This document shows positions 31,052-39,516 of a DNA stretch of 64,000 nucleotides, piece by piece. Both the position numbers and the translations under genes were made by a program. Positions within the stretch are counted from its first letter, which is position 1. Every line of letters begins with the position of its first letter. The notes under the pieces are model-generated. The model was not told the origin of the DNA. It made no database searches and worked only from the letters and a program-made list of their open reading frames with translations. Source of the stretch: Streptomyces sp. NBC_00414 (GTDB taxonomy: Bacteria; Actinomycetota; Actinomycetes; Streptomycetales; Streptomycetaceae); contig NZ_CP107935.1 of the NCBI RefSeq assembly GCF_036038375.1, positions 9,114,001 to 9,178,000 of the forward strand. The letters run 5' to 3'.

Positions 31052-32962
31052 TCAGTCCTTGCGCCCCGCTCCCGCGAGCGAGGCCCGCTGCCGTGCGGCT
31101 TTCACCGCCGCGGACAGGGCGTCGATGTCGTAGGCGCCGTGATGGCGGCGGCCGTTGACGAAGAACGTGGGGGTGCCCGACACCCCGCTGAGATCCGCGG
31201 ACTCCACATCCGCGGCGACCCTCGCGGCACCCGTACCGGCTCGGAGGTCGGCGAGGAAGCGGTCGGTGTCGAGACCGATCTCCTCGGCGTAGCGGAGCAG
31301 GTCCTTCGGCAGCAGATCCCCTTGATGCCCCATCATCTGCTCGTGCATCTCCCAGTAGCGGCCCTGCCGGTCGGCGGCCTCGGCGGCCTCCGCGGCGAGC
31401 TGGGCACCCGGGTGCACGTCCGGGAGCGGCAGATGCCGCCATACGTAGCGCACGTCGCCGAAGTCGGCGAGCAGCTCGCGCACGACCGGCTCGGCCAGTC
31501 CGCAGTAGGGGCACTCGAAGTCCCCGTACTCCAGGAGGGTCACGGGAGCGTCCCGGGGGCCCCGCACATGGTCGCGGTCCATGTCGACGGGGTCGCTGAG
31601 GTCGACGATGGTCTGCCCCGTACCCAGCAGGGCGCGGGCCCGGGACGGCGCGGAGAGGGCACCGATCACCCCGGTGACGAGCCAGGAGAGCAGGAACGAG
31701 CAGAGTACGGCGCCGAGGATGCCGACCTTCGCCTGCTCCAGCCGGTCGCCGTCGAAGGCGAGGGTGGCGATCAGCAGGGACACGGTGAAGCCCACGCCGG
31801 CCAGGGTGCCGCCCGCGGTGATGGCGCCCCAGCCGACCGGCGGGTGCAGGCGCCCTTTGCTGACCCGCGTCGTGAGCCAGGTCGCGCCGATGATGCCGAG
31901 CGGCTTGCCGAGCACGTAACCGAGAAGGATGCCGAGGGTGACCGGTGAGGTGAACGCGCTGGTCAGCTGGTCGGTGCTGAGTGTGATGCCGGCGTTGGCG
32001 AGGGCGAACAGCGGCACGATCACATAGCTCGTCCACGGGTGGAGCATGCGCTGGAGGCGGTCGTTGGGGGAGAGGGTCGAGGCGATCTGGCGTCTTACGT
32101 TGCGTTCGAGTTCGGGGGTGGGCTGCTCGCGGAAACGCCGGAACTGCCTGCTGGCCTGTTCCAGGTCGCCGCGCTCCGCCGGGCGGGCGTAGGTCAGCAG
32201 CCCCATCGCAAGGCCGGTCACCACCGGGTCCACCCCCGACGTCAGGAGCGCCACCCAGATGGCCACGCCCAGCACCGCGTACGCGGAGGGGACGCGCATG
32301 CCGAGGGTGCGGCGTACCAGCAGGACGACGGCGAACAGGCCGAGCGCGGTCAGCAGCGCGGGCAGGGAGATGGCCCCGCTGTAGGCGAAGGCGATCACGG
32401 CCAGGGCCAGGAAGTCGTCGACGACGGCGACGGTGAGGATGAAGACCCGGAGGCTGCCGGGCAGCCGTTTCCCGAACACGGCGAGCATGCCCAGCGCGAA
32501 GGCCGTGTCCGTGGACATGGCGGCACCCCAGCCGTGGACGGAGTCCTCGCCCGCGTTGACGGCCAGATAGATCGCGACGGGCACGAGCATCCCGCTGAGC
32601 CCGGCGAGCAGCGGCAGGGTGATCCGCCGGCGCTCCCGCAGCTCGCCCATGTCGAACTCGCGGCGCGCCTCCAGGCCGACGACGAAGAAGAACAGCGTCA
32701 TCAGCCCGCTGTTCAGCCACTCCCGCAGCTCCAGGTCCACTCCGCCCGAGCCGATGCGGACCGACAACTCGGTTCCCCACAGCGTCTCGTACGAGCCTGC
32801 GGAGACGTTGGCCCAGACGAGGGCGGCGAGCGCGCCGGCCAGCAGGACCGCGGCACTGCCGGTCTCCGTCTGCAGGAAGGCGCGCAGGGGGCTGCGGGGG
32901 GCCTCGCCGCACAGGGTCTGTCCTGACGGCGGCGAGGTCTCGGATGGCACGGCGGATGGCAC
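31052..32962 (-). CDS. nhaA: Na+/H+ antiporter NhaA fused to a DsbA-like thioredoxin domain
   Basis: A 636-residue protein from the GTG at 32962 (AGGGGG upstream; a GTG at 33001 would add 13 residues). Residues about 25-445 are NhaA: MTLFFFVVGLEARREF, STDTAFALG, and the cation-binding pair VVDDFLAL with Asp182-Asp183. After the last membrane segments comes a DsbA-type thioredoxin domain with YGDFECPYC (redox motif at 484-487), RHLPLPDVHP and SGVSGTPTFFVNG with the cis-Pro. The antiporter exchanges Na+ for H+. The fused domain would sit where the C-terminus of NhaA emerges and may couple ion flux to thiol redox. The fusion is seen in other actinobacteria. Confidence 0.92.
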   Translation of the reverse strand: MPSAVPSETSPPSGQTLCGEAPRSPLRAFLQTETGSAAVLLAGALAALVWANVSAGSYETLWGTELSVRIGSGGVDLELREWLNSGLMTLFFFVVGLEARREFDMGELRERRRITLPLLAGLSGMLVPVAIYLAVNAGEDSVHGWGAAMSTDTAFALGMLAVFGKRLPGSLRVFILTVAVVDDFLALAVIAFAYSGAISLPALLTALGLFAVVLLVRRTLGMRVPSAYAVLGVAIWVALLTSGVDPVVTGLAMGLLTYARPAERGDLEQASRQFRRFREQPTPELERNVRRQIASTLSPNDRLQRMLHPWTSYVIVPLFALANAGITLSTDQLTSAFTSPVTLGILLGYVLGKPLGIIGATWLTTRVSKGRLHPPVGWGAITAGGTLAGVGFTVSLLIATLAFDGDRLEQAKVGILGAVLCSFLLSWLVTGVIGALSAPSRARALLGTGQTIVDLSDPVDMDRDHVRGPRDAPVTLLEYGDFECPYCGLAEPVVRELLADFGDVRYVWRHLPLPDVHPGAQLAAEAAEAADRQGRYWEMHEQMMGHQGDLLPKDLLRYAEEIGLDTDRFLADLRAGTGAARVAADVESADLSGVSGTPTFFVNGRRHHGAYDIDALSAAVKAARQRASLAGAGRKD

Positions 32963-33112
32963 GGTCACCCCCTGATTCTGACCCCACTCGTGATCCGGCA
33001 CCCGGCGGGGGCACCCACGACCGCCGCGGCCGGGGTGCCGCGGCGGTCGGGAGTGGCGTCAGCGATGTCAGCGGCATCAGACGCGTCGGCGGTATCGGAC
33101 GTGCCGGAGGCG

Positions 33113-34447
33113 TCAGCGGTGCGCGGTCGAGGAGAGGAGCATCGGCAGCGAGAGGAAGTCGGCCAGCGCCTTCTGGCCCGCGATGTTGGCGTGCACCCCG
33201 TCGCCGGTGTCGTACGCCGGGTTGATGCCGTTGGGCTTCAGCGGGTCCTTGAGCACCTGGTCGAAGTCCATCACGCCGTCGCACGTTCCGTCGCAGGTGT
33301 TCCCCGTCTTTACCTGGGTGCCGACGGCGTGGCGGTCGAGATTGTTCTGGTCGGTGTAGCCCGGGCGAGAGGTGATGGGCGTGACGTAGACCTTGATCCC
33401 GGCGGTCCGCAGACGCTCGAAGACCTCGTCGTAGCTGCGGAGGATCCGGTCGGCGTCGCAGCCGTTGGCGAGGTCGTTCGTGCCGTAGTAGTAGAGGACT
33501 CCGGTCACCCCGTGCAGGGCGAGGACATCGCGGTCGAGCCGGGCCGCCGCGTCGAGACCGCGTATTCCGGCGGGATTGCGGGGGCAGTCGGCGGAGCTGG
33601 TCGTGCCGCCGATGCCCGCGTTGGCGATCGCGAGCTGCCGGGTGCGGGGGAGCTCGGCGGTGATGCGGCGGGCGACCTCGTCCGTCCACCGGTGATCGGT
33701 TCCGTCCGGTGTGCAGCCGGGCCCGCAGTCGGTGCTGCCGGTCCCGTCGACCACCGAGCTGCCGAACGCGACGATCGTGCCCTTGAGCGCGGGGTTGTGT
33801 ACGTCGACGGCGCTGACCAGGTAGGTGGACCCGACCGTCTGCGTGTACGCGTCGCCGCTCGCCTCGGCGGTGTGGTCGCCCGAGCCGGGCGCCGTGAGGT
33901 AGTTGGTGCGGAAGGCGCTGGTGTGTCTTCCGGGTGTGACCGTGCCGGACACGGACAGGGAGACCGCGACGTCGTCCTGTGCGCGGGTCTTCAACGCGGC
34001 GGCGTCGCTCCACACCTCGCCGCCGGCCGGGACGACGACCTCGGGCCGGCCGTCGAAGGTGAGGGGACGGACGGCGCCGTCGACCGCCGGGCCGTCCCCG
34101 CTGCTTCGGCCGACGGTGGCGGCGTCGACGGTGAGCGGGGTGCCGCCGAAGGTGTTCTGGATCCGGACGCGCAGGGCCCCGCCGCCCTGACCGAGATGGG
34201 TGATCATGCGAACGGACTGGTCACGCAGGGGAGTCGGGGCGAGTTCCTGCTGGGACTGGGCCCAGGACGTGAACCACGCGCGCCCGGCCGGGGCGGCCGA
34301 GTGCCGGTCGCCCGAGGCGGACGCGGTGGTGGCGGTTGCGGTGGCGGCCGTGGTGGCGGAGACCGCCGACCCGGACGCCATGAGTGTGAGAGCGAGGGCG
34401 AAGGTCGGCGCGACGCGGCGCAGCGAGGGCGTACGGAAAGGGTGCAC
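33113..34447 (-). CDS. Secreted SGNH/GDSL hydrolase
   Basis: This 444-residue protein starts at GTG 34447 (GAAGGGA upstream) with a signal peptide ending near VSATTA. The catalytic domain has block I GTIVAFGSSVVDG (nucleophile Ser), an Asn/Gly-rich block (NAGIGGTTSS), block III YYYGTNDLANG and block V DGVHAN with the catalytic Asp-x-x-His. Residues about 55-195 form a beta-rich N-terminal domain typical of this subgroup. Such enzymes act as esterases or lipases on exported acyl substrates or polysaccharides. There is no operon partner; the NhaA gene lies on the same strand 112 bp downstream. Confidence 0.9.
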   Translation of the reverse strand: MHPFRTPSLRRVAPTFALALTLMASGSAVSATTAATATATTASASGDRHSAAPAGRAWFTSWAQSQQELAPTPLRDQSVRMITHLGQGGGALRVRIQNTFGGTPLTVDAATVGRSSGDGPAVDGAVRPLTFDGRPEVVVPAGGEVWSDAAALKTRAQDDVAVSLSVSGTVTPGRHTSAFRTNYLTAPGSGDHTAEASGDAYTQTVGSTYLVSAVDVHNPALKGTIVAFGSSVVDGTGSTDCGPGCTPDGTDHRWTDEVARRITAELPRTRQLAIANAGIGGTTSSADCPRNPAGIRGLDAAARLDRDVLALHGVTGVLYYYGTNDLANGCDADRILRSYDEVFERLRTAGIKVYVTPITSRPGYTDQNNLDRHAVGTQVKTGNTCDGTCDGVMDFDQVLKDPLKPNGINPAYDTGDGVHANIAGQKALADFLSLPMLLSSTAHR

Positions 34448-34590
34448 GGGGGTCCCTTCGGTGTCGTACGGTCCCGGCGCGGGCGGAACTGCCGAAACCG
34501 CAGCGGCTCAGTCCCGTAAGGCCTGCCCTTGGGGCTCCTGCGTCAGACGTGACAGCCGGTGCCAATCGGCAAGACGTGCCCTTGCTGCTT

Positions 34591-34661
34591 CGGGACGACC
34601 CGCTTCACGAGCGCCTCGGGACGATCCGGTCACCGGAACTCGGGGACGACCCGGTTCACGA
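34591..34661. repeat. Three degenerate GGGACGACCCG repeats over a gene end
   Basis: Units begin at about 34591, 34617 and 34641 (CGGGACGACCCGCTTCACGA and variants), spaced 24-26 bp. The last unit includes the stop codon of the methyltransferase gene at 34656. No protein-level repeat results, because most of the array is beyond the stop. Confidence 0.55.
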
Positions 34662-35459
34662 AATGCGGGCGACTCCCGTGTAGATGCCGCTGCCGTCGGC
34701 CGTCCGCACCTTGCCCGAGGCGTCCCACTCCGTCGCCGTCACCAGGCCGGGCGGAACGAGATCGAGGCCGTCGAAGAAGCGCTCCACCTCCGCGCGGGTG
34801 CGGAAACCGAGCTGGATGCCGCCCTTGGCGTACTCGGCGGTGACCTGTGCGGCGAGTTCCGGATACAGGTCGGAGGCGGCGTGCGACAGCACCAGGTAAC
34901 TGCCCGACGGCAGCGTGGCGACCAGGTCGCGGACGATGGCGTGGGCGTCCTGCTCGTCGGGGATGAAGTGCATCAGCGCGATGAGCGACAGCGCGATCGG
35001 ACGGCTGAAGTCCAGGACGCGCCGGGCGTGTTCGACGATCGCCTCCGGCTGCCGCACATCGGCCTCGATGTAGTCGGTGACGCCACCAGGACGGCTGACC
35101 AACAGCGCCTCGGCGTGCCGCAGCACGATCGGGTCGTTGTCGGTGTAGACGATCTTCGCCGTCGGCACGATGTCCTGGACGATCTGGTGCAGGTTGGGCT
35201 CCGTGGGGATACCCGTGCCGATGTCCAGGAACTGGTCGATGCCCTGGGTGGCGAGCCAGCCGGCCGCCCGGTGCATGAACTGCCGGTTCTGCCGGGCCGC
35301 GTCCTTGGCCTCGGGCGGCAGTTTCTCTCCCACCGCCTCGTCGACCGGATAGTTGTCCTTGCCGCCCAGCAGCCAGTCATAGACACGCGCGGGATGCGCC
35401 TTGTCGGTCACGATCTGTGAGAACCGCTGTGGGCCGGTCGGCATGGCAGGCAACTCCAT
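34656..35459 (-). CDS. SAM-dependent methyltransferase, DUF574 (SCO-type) family
   Basis: This 267-residue protein has the signature of a large Streptomyces family: RVYDWLLGGKDNYPVD, ARQNRQFMHRAAGWLATQGIDQFLDIGTGIPT (the SAM-binding glycine loop), YTDNDPIVLRHAEALL and a late GFRTRAEVERFFDGLDLVPPGLV. Substrates are unknown for nearly all members. ATG 35459 follows an AT-richer promoter area. The C-terminus lies in the repeats at 34591-34661. It is monocistronic. Confidence 0.88.
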   Translation of the reverse strand: MELPAMPTGPQRFSQIVTDKAHPARVYDWLLGGKDNYPVDEAVGEKLPPEAKDAARQNRQFMHRAAGWLATQGIDQFLDIGTGIPTEPNLHQIVQDIVPTAKIVYTDNDPIVLRHAEALLVSRPGGVTDYIEADVRQPEAIVEHARRVLDFSRPIALSLIALMHFIPDEQDAHAIVRDLVATLPSGSYLVLSHAASDLYPELAAQVTAEYAKGGIQLGFRTRAEVERFFDGLDLVPPGLVTATEWDASGKVRTADGSGIYTGVARIS

Positions 35460-35539
35460 CGCGCCAGTGAAGGGGTCGGATCAACTATTCGATCACGTCA
35501 GTGGAGTACATCATGTGCCCGGTGCGAGAGGGAAGCGTC

Positions 35540-35607
35540 GATCCGCACCTGGGCGGATCCACACCCGGCCGATCCGTACCTGGGCCGATCCGCACCTGGT
35601 CGGATCA
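35540..35607. repeat. 16-bp tandem repeat (GATCCGYACCTGGGC), four to five copies
   Basis: GATCC begins at 35540, 35556, 35571 and 35587, with a partial GATC at 35604. Spacing is 15-16 bp and the units agree at most positions. It lies between the methyltransferase start and the end of the hydroxylase gene and has no coding role that I can see. Confidence 0.7.
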
Positions 35608-35639
35608 GGACACGGACGACGCCCCCTGGTCCACCCCGG

Positions 35640-36812
35640 CTACGCCACCCCGGCGGTGAACTCGCTGAACAGGCGGTTCGCCGTGGGGGAGCTGAACTGG
35701 CGTTCCAGTTCGGCTCGGGCGATCCGCTTGCGGAACTCCCCCTCGTACGAGGCGTCACCGGCGTTGTGCATGAGCTCGGTGATCCAGGTCGCGAATGCCT
35801 GGTAGTTCCAGATGTGGCGCAGGCACGTCTCGGAGTAACCGTCGAGCAGACTCGAATCCTCTTTCCGGATCCGGTGGGTGACGGCACGGGCGAACACCTC
35901 GGCGTCGTGGAGGGCGAGATGTATTCCTTTCGCGCTCATCGGCGGAACGATGTGTGCCGCGTCCCCGAGCAGATACAGGGCGCCGTGGCTCATGGGGCTG
36001 TACACCACGCTTCGCAGGGGCACGAGTTGCTTGTCGATGATCCGGCCGGTCGACACGGGGGTGCCGAAACGAGCTTCCAGTTCGCTCCAGACGCGTTCGT
36101 CCGGCCACTGCGAAAGAGTGTCGTCGACCGGGCACTGGAGATAGGCGCGACTGGCGTTCGCGCCGCGGGGGATCAGCCCGGCGAGGCCGCGGGAATGTAT
36201 CGCCATTCCCGAGGGGCTGGTCGGCACCTCGGCCAGGACGCTCAGCCACGAATATCCGTACTCGTGGGAGTGGCGGGTAAGGGCGTCGGCGGGGATGCTC
36301 GCCCTGCTGACGCCGCGGTCGCCGTCGCAGCCGGCGATGAAGTCGCAGGTGACGACCCTTGTCGCACCTGCGGTGTCCCGGTAGCGAACGAGCGGGTGCG
36401 GGCCTTCGATGTCTTCCGGGGAGATGTCGACGGCCTCGAAGCGAAGGTCTCCGCCTTCGCGCAGGAACACATCCGTGAGATTCCGGACGAGGACCTGCTG
36501 GGGACAGAACATACTGTCGTTGTCGTCGTCGTCCATCTCGATCGGCATCTCCTGGCCGTCGATGAAGAAGCCGCCCTCGGACTCCTGGACGGAGTCACCC
36601 TCCAGTACCTCTTCGAGCCCCCATTCGCGGAACATGCGCACCCCGAAGGCGTCGATGGTTCCGGCTCGTTGCCGCCGCTCGACGTACGCGCGGCTGTGCT
36701 TTTCCAGGATGACGCAACCGATTCCGTTGCGCAGCAGGAAACTGCCGAGCGCGAGCCCGGAGACTCCGGCCCCGATGATGGCCACGGTGGTGGTCGTGCC
36801 TGTGTCAGTCAT
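35640..36812 (-). CDS. FAD-dependent aromatic hydroxylase, PobA-like
   Basis: This 390-residue class A flavoprotein monooxygenase has the Rossmann motif IIGAGVSGLALG (residues 12-23), the FAD/NADPH segment AGCDGDRG, and YLLGDAAHIVPPMSAKGIHLALHDAEV, the GD motif with the PPMSAKG pattern typical of 4-hydroxybenzoate 3-hydroxylase. RQRAGTID near residue 47 also matches PobA. It hydroxylates a phenolic acid using NADPH and O2. ATG 36812 is used. An acidic insert (MDDDDNDSM) near residue 92 differs from classical PobA, so the substrate may not be 4-hydroxybenzoate. The AraC gene 122 bp upstream on the same strand might control it. Confidence 0.87.
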   Translation of the reverse strand: MTDTGTTTTVAIIGAGVSGLALGSFLLRNGIGCVILEKHSRAYVERRQRAGTIDAFGVRMFREWGLEEVLEGDSVQESEGGFFIDGQEMPIEMDDDDNDSMFCPQQVLVRNLTDVFLREGGDLRFEAVDISPEDIEGPHPLVRYRDTAGATRVVTCDFIAGCDGDRGVSRASIPADALTRHSHEYGYSWLSVLAEVPTSPSGMAIHSRGLAGLIPRGANASRAYLQCPVDDTLSQWPDERVWSELEARFGTPVSTGRIIDKQLVPLRSVVYSPMSHGALYLLGDAAHIVPPMSAKGIHLALHDAEVFARAVTHRIRKEDSSLLDGYSETCLRHIWNYQAFATWITELMHNAGDASYEGEFRKRIARAELERQFSSPTANRLFSEFTAGVA

Positions 36813-36934
36813 GTCTTTTCCAGTTCGGTCGGCGCCTCGTACTGATCACCACTCTGGATCCGACGGTGATTTCCGCCAACCGGTAAATGGACAGCCGGTA
36901 CGGGAAAGCCGCCAACCTGTGGTGCCGAGTGCGG

Positions 36935-37720
36935 CTACGCCGATCCGTCGAGCAGATCCGCCTGATAGCGGCCGGGGGTCTGGCCGACGACGGCCGTGAA
37001 CGCCTCGATGAAACTTGAGGGGTTGGACCAGCCGCATTCCATCGCGGTGTCGGTGACGGACCTGCCGTCGGTGAGATGGACCAGGGCGTGGTGGATGCGC
37101 AGGATCGTGCGCCAGCGGTGGAAGCTCATGCTGAGTTCGGTGTGGAACAGGCGGCTCAGGGTGCGCTCGCTCGCTCCCACGGTCCGTCCCAGTTCGGCCA
37201 GGGTCACGCTCCGGCCGGGATCGGCCTGCAGGAGACCGGTGACCGCGCGCAGTCGCCCGTCGCGCGGTTCGGGCAGGTGCAGGGACCGCTCTGGGGTCTC
37301 GGTCAGTTCGTCGACCACCACCGTGAGCAGCCGTTCGCGGGCGCCGGGGCGGAACATCGGCCGATCGGTGAGCGCCAGGATGGCCTCGCGCAGCAAGGGG
37401 CCCACCTCGAAGACGCTGGGATGAGCCACGAGTTCGCCGCACAGCGCGACCGGGATGCTGAGCAGCCGCGCGTCGGTCCTGCCGTAGAAGCGATGGGAAT
37501 GGTCGAATCCCGGTGGCGTCCACGTCACCCTGTTGAACGGCGCGACCCAGGTACCGCGCTCGGTCGTGGTGGCCAGCGCGCCGGCGGCCGCGTACACCAA
37601 CTGGCCCTGCGGGTGCGAGTGGGCGTCGAGGTGGTAGCCGTGCGGGAGCCAGCCTCCGCCGCTGGGTGTCGTCCCACTGAGCGCGGAGGGCAGTTGCGAA
37701 GGTTGGCGGGTTTCCGGCAT
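36935..37720 (-). CDS. AraC-family regulator with N-terminal cupin
   Basis: This 261-residue protein has an AraC-type ligand-binding cupin (HSHPQGQLVYAAAGA, WTPPGFDHSHRFYG) and a C-terminal pair of helix-turn-helix motifs (VTLAELGRTVGASERTLSRLFHTELSMSFHRWR and VTDTAMECGWSNPSSFIEAFTAVVGQTPGRY). It is divergent from the siderophore-interacting protein gene with 54 bp between starts, which suggests that it controls that gene and itself. The ligand may be an iron chelate or aromatic compound; no site was identified. Confidence 0.9.
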   Translation of the reverse strand: MPETRQPSQLPSALSGTTPSGGGWLPHGYHLDAHSHPQGQLVYAAAGALATTTERGTWVAPFNRVTWTPPGFDHSHRFYGRTDARLLSIPVALCGELVAHPSVFEVGPLLREAILALTDRPMFRPGARERLLTVVVDELTETPERSLHLPEPRDGRLRAVTGLLQADPGRSVTLAELGRTVGASERTLSRLFHTELSMSFHRWRTILRIHHALVHLTDGRSVTDTAMECGWSNPSSFIEAFTAVVGQTPGRYQADLLDGSA

Positions 37721-37774
37721 CAGGCGTCAGTATACCGGTGGTGCGACAGGTGCGGCCAGGCCAAGGATTGCCTC

Positions 37775-38689
37775 ATGAGCATCGACATGAACCCTGACGA
37801 GTCGGCGTCCGAACCGGTCCACCGGCGTGACACCGTGAGGGGCCCCGGGTCGTCAGGGGCGCCGACCGGACAGCAACGCCCGCGTCGGCGGCGGATGTTG
37901 ACGCTGACGGTCCAGGGCCGTGAGCGGATCGGCCGTCACTTCGCGCGCCTCACCCTGGGCGGCGGCGACTTCCGGCATCTGGAGCGGATCGGCTACGACC
38001 AGTCGGGCCGCCTCTTCTTCGCGGGCCCCGGCCGGACCGAGGTCGTGCTCCCGACCAGCGAGCGGTGGATGCTCCGGTACACCCTCCAGCCGAGCGCGCA
38101 GCGCCCCCGCGTCAGGACGTACACGATCCGGCGCTTCAGGCCGGAGACGTCCGCGTTCGACATCGAGGTGTCCCTCCACGGGGAGCACGCCCACGGCGAA
38201 CAGACCTCGGACGGGCCCGCCGCCCCCGGTACCGCCTGGGCACTGACGGCCGAGCCCGGCGACAAGGTCGCCTTTCTCGACGAGGGCTGCCGCTACGCGC
38301 CCACCCCCGGCGCCGCCTGGCAGCTTCTCGTCGGCGACGAGAGCGCGTTGCCTGCGATCCTCGCGATCCTGGAGCGCACCACCGACGCGCTGCCTGCCGA
38401 GGTCTTCCTCGAAATCCCGACCCGCGACGACATCCGCCGCGAGGTCGTCGCGCCCGCGGCCACAACGATCCACTGGCTGCCCCGCGACGACCCCTCCATG
38501 CGGCCGGGCACGCTCGCGCTGCGGGTCGTACGGGACGCCCGTCTCCGTCCGGGCCCCTTCTACACCTGGACCGCGGGCGAGTCCTCGCTGGCCACCGGCA
38601 TCCGCAGGCACCTGGTCGGTGAACGCGACGTCCCCAGGTCCGACATCGCCTTCCGCGGCTACTGGAGATCAGGCAGAGCGAGCTTCTGA
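37775..38689 (+). CDS. Siderophore-interacting protein (FAD ferric reductase)
   Basis: This 304-residue protein belongs to the siderophore-interacting family: an FAD-binding barrel with RVRTYTIRRF (the RxYT flavin motif), then FLDEGCRYA, VGDESALPAILAILE (NAD(P)H-binding), and a C-terminal TWTAGESSLATGIRRHLVGE. It reduces ferric-siderophore complexes in the cytoplasm to release iron. ATG 37775 is chosen at the end of the AraC intergenic region. The Arg-rich N-terminal tail of about 45 residues precedes the domain. Regulation by the divergent AraC protein is probable. Confidence 0.9.
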   Translation: MSIDMNPDESASEPVHRRDTVRGPGSSGAPTGQQRPRRRRMLTLTVQGRERIGRHFARLTLGGGDFRHLERIGYDQSGRLFFAGPGRTEVVLPTSERWMLRYTLQPSAQRPRVRTYTIRRFRPETSAFDIEVSLHGEHAHGEQTSDGPAAPGTAWALTAEPGDKVAFLDEGCRYAPTPGAAWQLLVGDESALPAILAILERTTDALPAEVFLEIPTRDDIRREVVAPAATTIHWLPRDDPSMRPGTLALRVVRDARLRPGPFYTWTAGESSLATGIRRHLVGERDVPRSDIAFRGYWRSGRASF

Positions 38690-38726
38690 CCTCGCGGCCT
38701 CGCCGGCCTCGTGACGCCGCTGAGTC

Positions 38727-39416
38727 CTACTGGCCGCGCTCTTCGCCGGCGCCCCGGAACCGCGCGTACGTGGCCATCGCGAGTGCCACCGCCAACGCGC
38801 CCAGGAGCCAGCCGCCGAGCACGTCCGTCGACCAGTGCACGCCCAGCCAGATCCTGGTGAGTCCCACACCGACGACGGACACCACCGACACGGTCAGCGC
38901 GACACGCCACAGGACGCGCCCGGCACCGTACAGGCGCAGGACCCACAGCAGCAGGCCGCACACCACCGTGGCCGTCATGGCGTGCCCGGAGGGGAAGGCC
39001 GCGAAGTGGGCGGAGTCCACGGGGTCGGGCCAGACGGGGCGTTCACGGTCGATCGCGGCCTTGAGTCCCTGCTGGAGCAGTGTGCCGAGGACGCAGGTGG
39101 CCGTCAGCCACAGGGCGAGCCACCACGCGCCGTGGTGCAGCACCAGCCAGAGCACGGCGACGGTGACGAGGGCCCGCATCGCCCAGGGGTCCCACACCCA
39201 GTCGGTCAGGATGCGGAACGCCTGGGTCAGGTCCGGGTCGTCGACCGCCCAGCGGTGCGTGGTGCGGGCGATGTCGCCGTCGAGGGCCATGAGCGGGTCC
39301 CAGGAGACCGTGACCAGGACGAGCAACAGCACGGTGGGGAGAGCGAGACCCGTGGCAACGCGCAGGGCGATCCCGGGGCCGGTCGCGTGGGGCGGCGAGT
39401 CGACGGGAGAGTGCAT
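38727..39416 (-). CDS. PAP2-family membrane phosphatase
   Basis: This 229-residue protein has about six membrane segments and the three motifs of lipid phosphatases: KAAIDRERP, PSGHAM and TRIWLGVHWSTD (catalytic His in the second and third). It dephosphorylates phosphatidic acid, undecaprenyl pyrophosphate or a related lipid at the outer face of the membrane. ATG 39416 starts the frame. It stands alone, convergent with the siderophore-interacting gene. Confidence 0.9.
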   Translation of the reverse strand: MHSPVDSPPHATGPGIALRVATGLALPTVLLLVLVTVSWDPLMALDGDIARTTHRWAVDDPDLTQAFRILTDWVWDPWAMRALVTVAVLWLVLHHGAWWLALWLTATCVLGTLLQQGLKAAIDRERPVWPDPVDSAHFAAFPSGHAMTATVVCGLLLWVLRLYGAGRVLWRVALTVSVVSVVGVGLTRIWLGVHWSTDVLGGWLLGALAVALAMATYARFRGAGEERGQ

Positions 39417-39516
39417 ACGCCGATCCTCGCCGACCGGAGGGGTCCGAGGCGAACCCGGGGGGCCTCCTCGCGCGCGGTGAACGGCCCGGAGGGCTCCCCG
39501 CGCAGGGGAAATCCGG

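Noticed and set aside
30972..34013. Minus-strand open frame of 1013 codons across the NhaA and SGNH genes
   Set aside because: It is Arg/Pro/Gly-rich, spans two well supported genes in another frame on the same strand, and has no recognisable domain.
35640..38689. Hydroxylase, AraC and siderophore-interacting genes as part of the biosynthetic cluster
   Set aside because: They are 13 kb from the PsuG operon, have no SARP-like triple repeat upstream, and fit ordinary aromatic and iron metabolism.
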